This document shows, in pieces, positions 1 to 11,365 of a stretch of DNA of 64,000 nucleotides. Made by a program: the position numbers and the translations under genes. This stretch comes from Syngnathus acus. Lineage: Eukaryota > Chordata > Actinopteri > Syngnathiformes > Syngnathidae. Each line of letters starts with the position of its first letter. Within the stretch, counting starts at the first letter, position 1. Where the stretch lies: positions 3,964,912 through 4,028,911 of the forward strand of contig NC_051102.1 of the NCBI RefSeq assembly GCF_901709675.1. The letters run 5' to 3'. The notes under the pieces are model-generated. The model saw only the letters and a list, made by a program, of their open reading frames with translations. It searched no databases and was not told the origin of the DNA.

Positions 1-815
1 ACCTGACAGCGCAATTTTATCAACCTCCTAAAGACGGGCATCATCCAATTTGTTAAGTATTGATGTATGCTGACCACAGTAATTCAGTGTTTGAGAATGT
101 CTGTGGGTAAATAGTAATGTACAATATTTTCTTGATGAGAGACTCAGATAGAATTGGCAGTTAGTTTAATAAATGTGCATACAAATGTAAACATACTGGG
201 TCCACTGCACAGTACATTTTTGGCCAATGTAGTTTCTCATTTAAAGGTTTTCTATTTATTTGTTATCTATTTATTTGCATGAGAAGGATATAACCAGCAG
301 ATTTCTTTATTTTTTATTTTTTTTAGGTCACGGCATTTGGCAATTATTAGATTGTGTCATTTTTGCTAGCAGAAATTCACCGTGCAATACTGGTACCATT
401 ACTTGGTGCATCACCATGCTGTACTCACGTTAAATGGCGTTTCCACCCAGACTTTTTATTTTGACATATTTTCATTTTTGGAAAATCCGGTCATGTTGCC
501 ACGGGAAGCACTTAAGTTACACAAAGTCATGCAGCTTTCCAACAGCCATCACAACACACAAAACACCACCACACCATTGCAGCCAAAGAATCAGAAAACA
601 TCGATCACAAAATGGGTGAGGAACCTAAGTGGGGAAACTACCACACTTGTGTTTTGTTGCATAATAGTCCAACCTTGAGAAACACCTCCCTTAAAATCTT
701 GGGTTGTCAGTTACAGGTCACAAATGACCTGACAAAGTGCTAGTACACCCGAACTAAACGGTGCTCCATCAGACAAAAAAAAAAAAGTCAATCACCAACT
801 CTACTCTATACTCAC
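1..815 (-). other. rnf220: rnf220 intron (3' side, incomplete)
   Basis: Intron following the KCLICM exon; it runs off the window. AT-rich with a T-run near 308-323 and an A-run at 775-786. The open frames here (for example 382-678, plus) have no family resemblance and no coding character. No RING exon found. Confidence 0.7.
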
Positions 816-927
816 CATGCAAATGAGACACTTGTATCGGTCTCCTCTCAGTATCTGCTTCTCCAACTCTCTGATTCGAGCTTTCAGAGCCTCCATGGTG
901 GTAGCTGTGGACTCATCTTCAGTTACT
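816..927 (-). CDS. rnf220: rnf220 exon, coiled coil and start of RING (112 nt)
   Basis: The acceptor is tttctcag at 928-929 and the donor is ATG|gtgagt at 815. It encodes VTEDESTATT, a charged heptad-like helix EALKARIRELEKQIL, and RGDRYKCLICM. KCLIC supplies the first two zinc-binding cysteines of the C3HC4 RING. The helix is the coiled coil thought to support dimerisation or partner binding. It ends in phase 0; the next exon(s), with CWHVHC and CPQC, should lie below position 1. I searched 1-815 on the minus strand for them by eye and found nothing. Confidence 0.95.
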
Positions 928-2298
928 CTGAGAAAACAAGAGAGGGAGAAAAATATATTTCGGCGCAGGAGAAAGAAAATAGAAGATCCCTTAAATTGGT
1001 GCAATTAAGAGCATGAAAATAGGCAATTTATTGGGAGACATCTGTCATGACAACTGAATCTTGGTCCTAACTTTAAACAAATTTATAATTATAACAAAAG
1101 TATGCCGTACCTCATCTTCAAAGCAAAACTAACATTTACTGCCTAACTGAATGAAAGCCTGACTCACCAACCTATCCCTTTTAAACTTTGTTACCCTCTA
1201 CTCGTATTGCTTGTAAAAGACCATTTTATCCCATTAGCCTTGATTAGCCTTCTATCTTATAAAGCATTAGTGGTCACCGTGAACCGGCCGGGTAAGTCTG
1301 TCTGTCCCCAAGACCGAGCTTTGACTTTCTTTAGAGAGCTATTAAATTCTTTTAAATGTTAATTGTCAACAAAACATTTGTAAGTGGTTTTATTGTTTCT
1401 TGTGTAAAACCAGGCTGCGGTCAAAAGTTATCAAGGGTTTGAATCGATTTTTACCGATTAGTCAATTATTTACATAATGGTAGCCCCTCATCTACTGTCT
1501 TACAACATTTCAGCCTTACTCATATTAAAAAGAAAGAGCAGGAAATAAAATAGTAATATGTCTGCAACAAAACGAAGATTTTAAGAGAAAGGCCTCCAGA
1601 GAAACTCGGAGAAGTACCCGAGTCAGAAGGAGGAGGAAGCGGGCTAGCAAGCTAGCTTCATCACTTGGAAATTGGGGACCGATTCAATTATTTGTGGAAA
1701 CCACATGGAAATCTCTCTGCATTGTTCCAAAGTACCAAATTTGGCAGCAATCACAATGGCGGCATTGGAGGGGCCATTTATCTTGGAGGGCAAAGGGCAT
1801 CTAAGGGACTCTGTACATGTGGCTGTGGATGCGTGTGTGTGCATGAGAGCTCATTTATCTTGCAGGAGAATGAGCAAGGGAACGTGGATGCCCGCGGGAG
1901 GCAACCAGATCATTACCCATCTGGGATCAGAAAGACAAGAGATGGAAACGGGGGGAGAGCTCACGAAAGCTGCACTGTGAAAAGCCACACACACACACAC
2001 GCACATACACACATCAGTGTAACCAAAGGAGACAAATCTCATTTTCATTTAGGGATGGAGGGGAAACTAGTGAGCCGGGGAATGGTTGGAGCAAGCCATC
2101 TGAATGCTTGTTCCAATGCAATAAGTCAGCTCCTACTTTAACTCCTTTAAACGGATACTGAGATTAAAGCTTGGTTCACACGGCAAGATTTTAAAATATT
2201 GGGCCAACTTCCAAAGTATGACAGACCTCACACTTGATGAGTTTACAAACAATGACAAACAAAAGTTTGTAAATTTGTACGGAAGTCCAAAAACGTAC
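928..2298 (-). other. rnf220: rnf220 intron, 1371 bp
   Basis: Non-coding. Holds a short CA tract at about 1987-2013 and a GCTAGC-AAGCTAGC palindromic cluster near 1642-1656. Around 1432-1475 is a degenerate stretch with TCGATTTTTACCGATTAGTCAATTATT that recalls the ends of a common fish DNA-transposon family. Several overlapping open frames at 1644-2141 are not supported as genes. Confidence 0.6.
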
Positions 2299-2413
2299 TT
2301 CTCAATCTCACTGTTTTTACAGGTGCGTGGGACGCAGGCGGCGGAAGGAGTGGAGGACGACGGAGTGCTTGGCTCCATTTTGCAGCTCTCACCATTGCTC
2401 GTTGATGGCATCT
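2299..2413 (-). CDS. rnf220: rnf220 exon with Ser/Thr/Pro-rich insert (115 nt)
   Basis: The acceptor is cttaacag at 2414-2415 and the donor is GAGAA|gtacgt at 2298. It reads EMPSTSNGESCKME, then PSTPSSSTPSAACVPR, then TCKNSEIEK. The two flanks match the family. The middle stretch is longer than what I recall of the mammalian protein, which has a short KQEAMQK-like linker there, so it looks like a lineage-specific insertion in a disordered linker. It leads into the pre-RING coiled coil. An apparent longer frame reading through the acceptor is intronic. Confidence 0.93.
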
Positions 2414-2532
2414 CTGTTAAGACATACCAAGCCATGTATGATATTGCTTTTTTAATTAACAATTAGACCAATGTCAAAAAGTTGTTGCTCATGTATGTAA
2501 TATTAGCGCAATTTCACATTTTGCCTTCTTAC

Positions 2533-2588
2533 CATCACTCGCCCATTTGGAGAACTCGGGCGTTATTCTGTTTGAGGGCATGCCTCCG
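2533..2588 (-). CDS. rnf220: rnf220 exon, TPEFSKWASD block (56 nt)
   Basis: The acceptor is ctgttgcag at 2589-2590 and the donor is GATG|gtaaga at 2532. Joined to the two bases carried over it reads NGGMPSNRITPEFSKWASD plus one base. ITPEFSKWASDEMPSTSNGE, completed by the next exon, is one of the most conserved stretches of RNF220. The intron to the next exon is only 119 bp. Confidence 0.94.
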
Positions 2589-2984
2589 CTGCAACAGAAA
2601 AAAACGCTTGTTTTATTAACAGAAAAGATAAAAAACTAATCATTTAAAAAAAAAGGATTTTTTTTTCCAAATAAATCAGATAATTTAATTTACACCTACA
2701 TTTTATTTTAACAAGCATCTAAAACAACCATTAATTTTCTAGATTAAATAAAAAGGAAAAAACATGAAGTCTTGTTTTCTGTAAACTCCTTTTTAAACAG
2801 AATCAAACTGTCAAGTGACAATTAAAGTCCAGCTACTAGAAAAAAGCTTTCCACACGATTGTTGGGTTATCGATATGCTATTTCATGCTTACTATTAGTT
2901 TGTAGCATCAAAAATAACTTCAATTTTTTTTTAAGTTTACTGCACACTATACAATTGTTTTTGTGTGTGTTGTTGGATTCATAC

Positions 2985-3177
2985 TTGAGCACAGCTCCCC
3001 GTAATGCTTCTCGCTCTCTGGCTTCTCCTTGGTCCTCTCCAGCTCCCGAACATGGGATGATGTCAGCCTCGGTGTACTGCGCTTTGCCGTACTCCAACGT
3101 GTCGTCTCCATCTACGTCAAGGTCTGCGTCGCTGTCTGCACCACTCTCTTTAATACTGCATGTCGCAAAACCGGTGG
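2985..3177 (-). CDS. rnf220: rnf220 exon, LDVDGDDTLEYGK block (193 nt)
   Basis: The acceptor is ccccccaaag at 3178-3179, after an uninterrupted T run, and the donor is CAA|gtatga at 2984. It encodes ATGFATCSIKESGADSDAD, then LDVDGDDTLEYGKAQYTEAD, IIPCSG and EAREREALRGAVL plus two bases. I chose the far acceptor because GF-x-x-CS-x-KE matches the family residues before DSDADLDVDGDD. A nearer AG at 3148 also keeps phase but would drop ten conserved residues. Very acidic overall. Confidence 0.93.
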
Positions 3178-6100
3178 CTTTGGGGGGTAAAAAAAAAAAA
3201 CAACACATCAAATGGAGCGATGAGTATTAAGTACCAAATTTAAATTATTTTCCCAAAAAAGTTGTCAATCGATGCTCATTTACTAGAGTGATGGAAAACT
3301 TTGTCTCGCTTGTCCTGAAGGGAAATCAATACTTTAGAACAGGACAAAATGGTGGTCACGGAAGACGATGGAGACTAAGACAACTGTTAGCTTACTGTTG
3401 GTGACCTGACGACGGCTGAGACCTCAACAATCAATCCTGGCAAGAGGACGCATTGTGTGTACGTAAGTGCGTGTGTGTGTGAGAGCGTGGCACATCTATA
3501 AACCCAGTGATAAACGACCAGACAAATCCTCACAGGTGACTTCAGCTCCACTTAGTCGCAAAGCCTGATGTGTGTGTGTGTGTGTGACCATCACTCAGCG
3601 AATTCTTCCAAGTGTTTGTTTCAGTCTCTGCCTCTGTCACTACCTGTCTCCATGACTCCTCCATAGTGTGTGTCTGCCTCCTTTCAGGCCAAGGTAGGGG
3701 TGTGAGTGTGTACTTGGGTTTCGGAGTGTGAATGACACTCAGACTGTCAATTTCCACACTTGAAGCTGTGTGTGTTATGTGGACTGGAGATGCAACCCGT
3801 GACAAGCTAGACAACCATCTTATTTAAACCTGTCCCAATTTCTACAAGCGCTCAGTTGGACTAGTGTGCGCGAGAGAGACGTGGGTAAGACCATGGACAG
3901 ACTTGACAGTGTTGACAGCCATCTTATTTAACTTGCACTCCCAGTCTACAAGTCTCATTGCAACATTGTGTATTTTTCCAAACAAACTACTGGGGCTTGT
4001 CTTCTGAATTTTGCAAGGATTTCAGCCTCTGATGCTTCTTTTGATAGGAACAAACGAAGCAGAGTAAAGCTTCTTTAAATCAACACAAAATGCCAAAGGA
4101 TGTGAGCATGGATGAATGTGATCTGTTAAAAAAATAATCGATGGCCAAGAGGCATGGAGCAAATTTATGACAGGATAATAATTCTGAAACAACTCTCATG
4201 ACAGTGTGAAAGGTTATCAGCAACATCTTGTCTTCCCCTATAACATATTTCAATGCTTATATGCTAATTTAATACAAACACACATCTCAGCAGGCTAAAT
4301 ATGCAGCGGTACACTGAAGAGTGTGGCCTTTTTTTGCTCTTCATGTGTGTGTGATAAGTCTTTCCAATGCTCCTATCCGTCCCTCTAAGCAGTCTTGGCA
4401 GGCCAATCTAATCTAGCAGGTTAAGGTCAGCCCCTCTCTAACTGCCTTTCACTCACATTATGCACTGTCACCACTCACCCTTGACCTCTTTTTTATCTCC
4501 CACCTCTCTTCCTCAGCTCCTCGCAACAACTGATCTCACCTTCGTTTTTTGAATGACCATCTCTTCTTTCTGCTTTTGCATTGTTCTTTGATTAGTCTAA
4601 TCCTTCATTAAGACCCGTCATCTTCATTCTCTTCAAATCAAATACAAAATCAAATTTGTTCTGAATTGTCCTCCCGCCCAGCGCCGCTCAATAAACAATT
4701 TCTAGGAGTCGATAAAGTACTTAACACAGCAGTTTGTCTCATCATAGAATATCGCCTGAGACAAAACAGTCCAATGATTCAAAACCATGTACATGAACAG
4801 ATCTGAGGAGCAGATATGAATCGCTAGGATGGAGGAATCATGCCAATCTGTCTAACGTGCAACATCCCGCTACCATAGAAATTATCAGGACCCCCTACTT
4901 TAGACAGTCTGAGATGGGGTGTCAAAGGTCATCACACCATCTTCCTGCCCTTTACAGGTCAGAAGGAGGCGCGAGAGATGAGTCAAGGCACAAAGATATA
5001 AGACGGTCATCTTTGAAGTCAATTTACAAAGAAGAGATTTCTCCACATTCTGAACCCCTCTTGGCCCTGTCAATCGGAAATAATCCCCTTCTTTACTGTC
5101 TCTCGGGACGGGCTGATATCAAATTTAAGGATTTGTCTGTCCCATTCTCTCTCTTTGTGCCACACTTGAATGATATTTGTCGGTTGACGGCTTAAAAATG
5201 TGAAAAAGCAAGCTTGTTTCTGTGTGGAAGAATTTGAGGTTCCTGACCTCAATAGCATTAACCGTCTTTTGGATTAACTACTGTACAACAGAACCTCTAG
5301 TTTAATATTATTAGCTTTTCTAGGTGCTACAAAATTTGGTGCATCAGGAGGCAATGGAGAAACACTTCATATTCTTGTGGAGAAATTTTACACCAGTACG
5401 CTGAATGTAGTTGTTCAATTGGTGGGTGGCCCCGCCCGTGTTTCTCTTTAATGAGTCAGTCCCATCTCGGATTGATTTTTTTTTTTAAACCTCAAAAGGA
5501 CACTTAAAGGCCGACCGACTCCATGATTGCAGAATAATTGCTCCTTGTAGATGTACTAAATGTGGAAAAAAAAGTGCAGATTATCTCCAGCACGTACTTC
5601 CCGTTTTATTTTGACTTCATAAAGGCTCCAAAGGCCAAAGGTGAGAAACAGTGGGCAGGCTGGATGTGGCCCGTGGGTCTTACTTTGCCCAGATGTGCTT
5701 TAAGTCTAAGATCATCCATGAAAGTCAATTGGTCTGGGAAAGAAGGAGCACACCAAAATGAAGTGCACCGCTGTCCATGGTGCATCTTCTTATGAAGATA
5801 GCAACAAAGAATAGGTCTTTTTAATCTGGCTCAACCCCCGCGAGGCACAAATTCCGTGAAGTCGTCAACTTCACAGAATTGAATCTTGTTCGATTTCCTC
5901 CTGTCTGCCTTTTTTTTTTTTTTTTTTTGCTTTGACGGGATAAGGTTTCCTATGTTTTTATTCCTCACACATTGAAAAGGGGCTGGTCAAAGCAATTGGA
6001 CCTCTCTTCATCTTGCCAGCTGAGGACACTCCAGCCAGCATCTCCATCCATCGGGACACACGTTTGTCCTCGAGAGGGTTACGGATTTTGCGCTCTCTTG

Positions 6101-6728
6101 GAATTATCGCGTAGCTTTCATGACAAAAATCCAACTTCTGAGCTTTTTTTCCCCCCTGCACGTGTGTACGTGTCCATGCTTTTCAAGTCCTTCTCCCCAG
6201 GCCACATCAGTTATCCGTGCTACATCACAAGATGCCCTATTAAGAGTGCGGCAGAAGGGTCCAGTGTCTGCTTGTTTACAAACACTCAAGAGTCGGAGGA
6301 GGAAGCATGAAGAAAATGGATGGATGGCTGGCTGGCTGGCTGTGGGAGCCGCCCCCCTAACCCTTGCGCTTTTTAGTGTGGTTTAACTGAGATCCCACCT
6401 TGATCTGTCGTGTCTGCTTCCCACGGGTAAGAAACAGGTGATTTGGTATGTGTGTGTGTAAAAAATAAATGTGAACAAGATGAAAAGGGGGCAACCAGCA
6501 GGAGAAATAACATCTTAAACAAGGTTCCCAATCTCAGCAGTTGTTTTTTCTAATTCTTCAATAAGCAGGTCATAAGAGTGGCCACAAAAATGGAGGATGC
6601 TGCCTCCCTCCCATCAAGAGAATATACATTTCAAAAATGCCTCGTTATTTCTTGCCCAAATTATTATGATTAATGTGGAAGCCGACTTAACAAGATGGTT
6701 GACACTTCACAGAAATGAAGGCCCGTAC
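3178..6728 (-). other. rnf220: rnf220 intron, 3551 bp
   Basis: Non-coding. Contains short GT tracts (3467-3481, 3571-3587), a T19 run at about 5911-5929, and a GGAT/GGCT simple repeat at 6319-6342. The open frames on both strands between 4857 and 6386 overlap one another and show no recognisable family. Nothing else identified. Confidence 0.6.
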
Positions 6729-6858
6729 CTCTAAAGCCTCCCTCCAGAAGTGCAGTAGCTCTGATCCTCTTCTGTCCCGCCCACTCGTACTCTTCAAAAC
6801 CACGTCCACTGTCGCCGTCCATATCCACGGAGTCGTCATCGCCTAGCACACCCTCACG
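6729..6858 (-). CDS. rnf220: rnf220 exon, acidic and FEEYEW block (130 nt)
   Basis: The acceptor is gtgtcag at 6859-6860 and the donor is AGAG|gtacgg at 6728. It starts REGVLGDDDSVDMDGDSGRG and continues FEEYEWAGQKRIRATALLEG, then GFR plus one base. FEEYEW, GQKRIRAT and LLEGGFR are strongly conserved in the family. The first part is an acidic variable stretch. An open frame runs past the donor for about 16 codons, but the continuation lacks family similarity, while the next exon supplies the expected TGF-TCS segment. Confidence 0.93.
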
Positions 6859-7397
6859 CTGACACAACACGGGCACATGTTATTGATGTCATACGATATT
6901 GTCACACTCCAAATTAAATTGCAACATGGTACGGTGTTGAGGTGCATTGTTTGGTGTTAGTCTGTCTACAACTAAATCAATTATTGAAAAGTGAGATACG
7001 GAATGGTGACCACTCAATATTGTTGTTAAAAAAGAGCAGCATGCCATTAGCCAAGATGCACATACATCACCAGGGATACAGCACAGGAAGAAAGAAATTT
7101 TATTTTTAAGGACGGTCATTTCAATCGAGTGGACTTCTCCCCAACATGATGTGTAAGCAAGCTCACCATTTGGAATTAGGATAGTTTGATGACTACAGAA
7201 ACCACAAGGCGCTACTTGGTCGAGGCTAATGAAGAGAAGTGAGTGGAGAGCTTTGAAAGGAAGTTAAGAAGGTGGGCAGGCTGTCCGACTGTAAGCTAGG
7301 TGGGCCTAAATTTTACTACCTGGATGAGGCATTGTTCCACATGCCTACTCATCTCCTCCTCGCTCCCAGCCAATGGGGCACTGCACAGCGGACATAC

Positions 7398-7444
7398 CTG
7401 GCCCCCATCCTCAGGCTTCCTCCTCTTCATCTTTCCTATACGGG
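7398..7444 (-). CDS. rnf220: rnf220 exon with basic KMKRRK motif (47 nt)
   Basis: With the preceding G it reads A-RIGKMKRRKPEDGGQ. The acceptor is ccttccag at 7445-7446 and the donor is CAG|gtatgt at 7397. The KMKRRK cluster is a plausible monopartite nuclear localisation signal, in keeping with nuclear RNF220 substrates. Phase in 1, phase out 0. Confidence 0.92.
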
Positions 7445-8270
7445 CTGGAAGGCACAAAAAGAGACCGAAAATTCAAATTTGACAAAACAAGACAACAACC
7501 GGACAGGACAATTTTGTCTACCCATTCCCTCATCTCTTTCACACACACTTAATTAGAAATTTAACAGAGCAGAGCAGCCGTCATTGCGCCCAAAGACGTT
7601 TTTGTCTTAACTAGAAATGGCACACAGGGACATTAATTTTTAGCGAGCTTGAGGAAAAGAAGCGGCCGGAGAAACGGCGGCGGGGGCAATCCGAGTCTGG
7701 GAGGGGGCGAGTCGGTGAAAGGCTGTAGGGAAGGAAAAGTGAAGATGGTGGGGGGAAAAAAGTGATGCTAATAGAGGAGAGCGTTGTTAAATAGAGAGGG
7801 GAAAAGGCTGCTAATTACATTCAGCAAGGCTCTCTGCCCTGCCTCCTAGCTATTAGGCCAAACATGAGAATGATTCCTGGTTGCACATGAAGGCAGACAA
7901 GTAATGGAGGGTGATGCTTACATTTTAGGGCAACTGTCATGTGCTTTAAAAAGGAATTCTTCCGAAAAGTACAAACTATTAAGCAAATACAGTTAAAATG
8001 AACGTCCATGAATTTCATTATAGTGCGAACCTCACTACTTTTTGTTGAAGGACAGTGACTATGATGCCAGTCAACACAACATATAATAAAGACATTTTTT
8101 GACAGCTTGTGTAATGATGTCATATAATATAGAAAAGAAAAAAACCATTAAAGCATGACATTTGCGCGGAAAACTGGGATTCTGTTTCTGGACTTTGTTG
8201 ATGCAGATTTGCAAAGGAGGTGTACATATGAGACATTCTGGAATAAAAACCAACAAACACAATTTCAGGC

Positions 8271-8548
8271 TGGATTTACACTGCAAATTAATCTGATATC
8301 TGACTGGAATCAGGCCTCTGTCAAATGTGGATTTAAAAAAAAAAAAAAAAGTGTAAACTGACTGTTTGAATATATATACTCCATAATAACATACTGTAAT
8401 AATGTAAATATAATAAAACATTATAAATATTGTTCATTTCTGTACCTGCTGCTATGCAATATTTTTCACGTGTTAAATCATGTGTCGCTTGAATTGTAAA
8501 TTTGGAGAAAAAATAAATCCCATTGATTCAATATGAAGTGTAAATCCA
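8271..8548. mobile_element. probable degenerate MITE with 12-bp inverted ends
   Basis: TGGATTTACACT at 8271-8282 is exactly the reverse complement of AGTGTAAATCCA at 8537-8548. The interior is AT-rich, carries an A17 run and codes for nothing. The pattern suits an old non-autonomous DNA transposon. I could not identify the family or a convincing target-site duplication. Confidence 0.4.
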
Positions 8549-8595
8549 CATTAGGGGTCAAGTAAAAAAAAAAAAGTGACCTGAAGTGTACGTAC

Positions 8596-8638
8596 CATTC
8601 AGCCGTGTTTGTCTGTTTGCACGAACTCGTAAAAATGT
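8596..8638 (-). CDS. rnf220: rnf220 exon (43 nt)
   Basis: A very short exon reading TFLRVRANRQTRLN plus one base of the next codon. The acceptor is gcttgcag at 8639-8640 and the donor is ATG|gtacgt at 8595. The peptide is a near-exact family signature: the basic RVRANRQTRLN stretch that leads into the NLS-like KMKRRK of the next exon. Phase in 0, phase out 1. Confidence 0.93.
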
Positions 8639-9960
8639 CTGCAAGCAGAAGAAAGAATGCAAAGAAAATAAAACATTAGAGAAGCAGGCAACAATCGATT
8701 GAAATAGCAATTAGAAATATGACTCAAAGGAGTGAGATTGCTTAGGATTCGAAGCGCTTGAGCGCTCAATTTAAGATCGAGAATGTGTGAAACCTACTTC
8801 TCGGTTGCCTTCCACCTCTTCCATTCCAATCGCGCTCCACGTACATTAAAACTTATTGCGGGAACCCAGATAAGTGTGTTTCCAAATCCCGCACACTAGG
8901 GCAAACATTATGCGGCGTTTATATTTTACAACGGATGGGAAAGGATTGAAACTGCCGCTCGTTTAGCGCAGTGAAAGGGACACACGGAAGCCATGTTGGG
9001 TTGTTGTGATCATGTGACATCCGCAAACGGAAGCTGTTGCCACGTATTATGGCCACTAGAGGGAAGCAAAGCCTCTAATTCGTGAGCAACAGTCCAGTGG
9101 CCCAAAATGCTCAGCTATTTTGATGCCTTTAACAACTACTTTTCAAATACTGTAACAAATTTAATAAACACAAATGAAAATATACTATATACTAATTTAA
9201 CAAAGTTGACCCTTCATTGCCTGGTTGGTAAGCTTGAGCCCATCCAAGGTGGCAAGAGGTCGGGTACATATTACAACTATAGAAAATGAAGTCTTCATTT
9301 ATCCAAAAAAATATATTTGTTGAAAAATGTTATATGTATATTTTAGAAGGTGGGAGGAAGATAAACAGTTTTGCTCTACAGTTTCTGACCAACTGCAACC
9401 CTTTAGGTAGAGGCTGAATCCTACTACTACTATTATATCATAATCAAACATTCATTGAATGATAGTGGACTGATCTGTTTTTTTTTTTTTTTTTCAGGGA
9501 GGGAGTAGGGAAGATTGCGGTAGACTGACAGCTAGAGAGAAAGGTGGTGGCAAACTCTTGCCATTATGCTTCATTTTCAGAGTGTCCATTGACTTAATCA
9601 TTTGTATAATATAAGGTGATTTCAGCAGTTTCACTTAATGAGAAAATCTACTTTATAGCTATAAGGCCTTTATGAGCTGTGTCTTTTAGAACGTATGGCT
9701 ATAACGTCTGTGGGGACTTAATAGATCTTATTTTATGGTGTAGGGGTGAAACCCACTTAACTTAAAGATATATCATGGCCTGTTAAACAAACGGAACAAA
9801 CTTTGATGTAAAAAAAATCACAAAGGAAATTAAAACTTTTTAAAATCCGATTGAGTAATCATCAACTAACCAATGGATTAATCGATTATTAAAATATTCA
9901 TTAGGTGCAGCCCAAAGGCCCTACATACATTGTGTGTGTATTTGTTTTCGTGTATGTGAC
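8639..9960 (-). other. rnf220: rnf220 intron, 1322 bp
   Basis: Non-coding. T-run at 9479-9494. Positions 9846-9912 (GAGTAATCATCAACTAACC, then ATTAATCGATTATT and GTGCAGCCC) resemble the end of a widespread fish DNA-transposon repeat. Otherwise unremarkable AT-rich sequence. Confidence 0.55.
9846..9912. repeat. transposon-end-like repeat fragment (ATTAATCGATTA...GCAGCCC)
   Basis: Contains ATTAATCGATTATT followed by GGTGCAGCCC, a combination I associate with the ends of a dispersed fish DNA-transposon family. A related trace with TAATTGATTGTTGCAGC lies at 27984-28000. Degenerate; family and boundaries uncertain. Confidence 0.35.
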
Positions 9961-10056
9961 CTGATATCTGTCCGAGTGGTGGGCGTCGTCAGACGACAAT
10001 GGCGAGACCACGGGAGACTCTCCCTCACGCTTGATGTGCACTGATAACAGCATTGA
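9961..10056 (-). CDS. rnf220: rnf220 exon (96 nt)
   Basis: Phase 0 at both ends. The acceptor is tctag at 10057-10058 and the donor is CAG|gtcaca at 9960. It encodes SMLLSVHIKREGES, then a Ser-rich stretch and DDAHHSDRYQ. HIKREGES and HHSDRYQ match the family; IKRE resembles a sumoylation consensus (psi-K-x-E), which is inference only. An alternative AG at 10041-10042 would break the phase against the previous exon, so the upstream TAG was chosen; it also restores the SxLLS block of the family. Confidence 0.92.
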
Positions 10057-11313
10057 CTAGACAGGGAGAGAAAAAAAAATAATATATATAACATGTTCAC
10101 TCAAATGATTTTACTGTATTGTCAGCATACACAACAATGCAACAATATTTTGTGTCGCTTTTTTTTAAAGAAATAAATTGCACTTCACATGCACACGTGT
10201 GCTCTATAGCACATCAAGTCCACACTGTACAGAGCAAAGTTGTCATACAAGACTTCTTGAATAGAAAGTAAATTGATGCCCTTGCAGAATTTCAGGAATG
10301 TCTCAAATGCATGGGAGCAATGCGTGATAATGACTGTAACCTGCCTGCCTCTGTCTATAAAATGACTTCCACTGATGAGATTTAATGTTTATGGGATGTT
10401 AAAGGGAGTCAAGGAAGGAGGAGAGATTGATGAGAGAAGATGACGGTATAACCGGGGGAGGAGGGTTAAATATCCAAAAAGGTGGGGTATAAATGTCTGA
10501 CACTGGACAATCATAAATCTGCCTTGCGCACGCACACGCAAACACACACAAACTGATATCCACATGAACCATTGTGACAAAGATAATCCAGTGAATTCCT
10601 CAAGGAGGTAACAACAATCTTCATTTTTAGCAGTGGGTGTGCTTCTGTTTCGTATATGCCTGTCAATGAAATATTTGTATTTACAGTCATCTTCTATTAA
10701 TCACATGACGCAAAGGCTTAAGTACTCAAAAGCATTAATTTAATAATTATGTCAGAAATAACCATAGTTCAGTGCTGCTAGCTGTAATAAATTGGATTAA
10801 TTACTTAGTCAGGTTTAAAAAGGTCAGGAATAATTTACCTTGGGAGCTTGGAAAATATGCTGGAGTTGTATTTTGTGCGAATGACATTTAGTAACAAGAT
10901 TCTTCATAAGGAGGATTTTTCAATAATATGTTGATATATATTAATTAATTTTATTTTGTCATGTGGTGGCACAAGATAGAATCATTTTTTTCAAGTAGTT
11001 GTAGTCTAATGTAACTGGATGCAGATATTACTGTATTTTGTCCAATCACTTGAAATAGAATTGAGGAAACTCAACACATTATTTTTATCAGTGGCTGTGA
11101 CTAGAAATATATCATATACATAATATTGATCAACAACAACCATTTATTTCACTTCTTATCAGAACTGGATTACTGTGTATTTTACTTCCAGCATTTACCT
11201 CCTAAACTCCTTTTGACAAATGATGGCAGTCTTCACTTCTGTCTTTTTTCCTGTGGCAAAACGTCTCACTTGTTTTGTTTAAAAAAAAAAAAAAAAAAGT
11301 GCATTGATCTCAC
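10057..11313 (-). other. rnf220: rnf220 intron, 1257 bp
   Basis: Non-coding. Short AT tract near 10081-10090, CA-rich stretch 10523-10551, and A18 at 11281-11298 just after the donor-side exon. No repeat family or gene recognised. Confidence 0.6.
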
Positions 11314-11365
11314 CTTAGGAGTTCCTGGAGTGACTGCTCCATCCTTTGGCGAAGGGATTTTACTG
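11314..11365 (-). CDS. rnf220: rnf220 exon (52 nt)
   Basis: The acceptor is ccaacag at 11366-11367 and the donor is AAG|gtgaga at 11313. The first base completes the split serine codon, and the rest reads SKIPSPKDGAVTPGTPK. This corresponds to the linker after the zinc-ligand segment in vertebrate RNF220, where the GTPK ending is shared. It is Ser/Pro-rich and probably disordered. The acceptor is followed at once by a second CAG (a NAGNAG acceptor), so a variant lacking one serine is possible. An A18 run lies just downstream of the donor at 11281-11298. Confidence 0.9.

Larger units (their letters stand above)
6859..8595 (-). other. rnf220: two rnf220 introns (539 and 1151 bp) flanking the 47-nt exon
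   Basis: Non-coding apart from the exon at 7398-7444. A locally GC-rich patch lies at about 7660-7710 (GCGGCCGG and CGGCGGCGGGGG). An AT-rich block at 8271-8548 carries terminal inverted repeats and is listed separately. Confidence 0.6.

Noticed and set aside
1-815. Possible final RING exon (CWHVHC / CPQC)
   Set aside because: No such codons on the minus strand by eye; the exon must lie outside the window.
1665-2141. 158-codon plus-strand frame in an rnf220 intron
   Set aside because: Contains the translation of a CA tract, overlaps frames on both strands, no coding signature.
2985-3147. Shorter version of the LDVDGDD exon using the AG at 3148
   Set aside because: It keeps phase, but the acceptor at 3178 has the better pyrimidine tract and adds GF-x-x-CS-x-KE, which matches the family.
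9961-10040. Shorter version of the HIKREGES exon using the AG at 10041
   Set aside because: Breaks phase with the preceding exon; the TAG at 10057-10058 restores the frame and the SxLLS residues.
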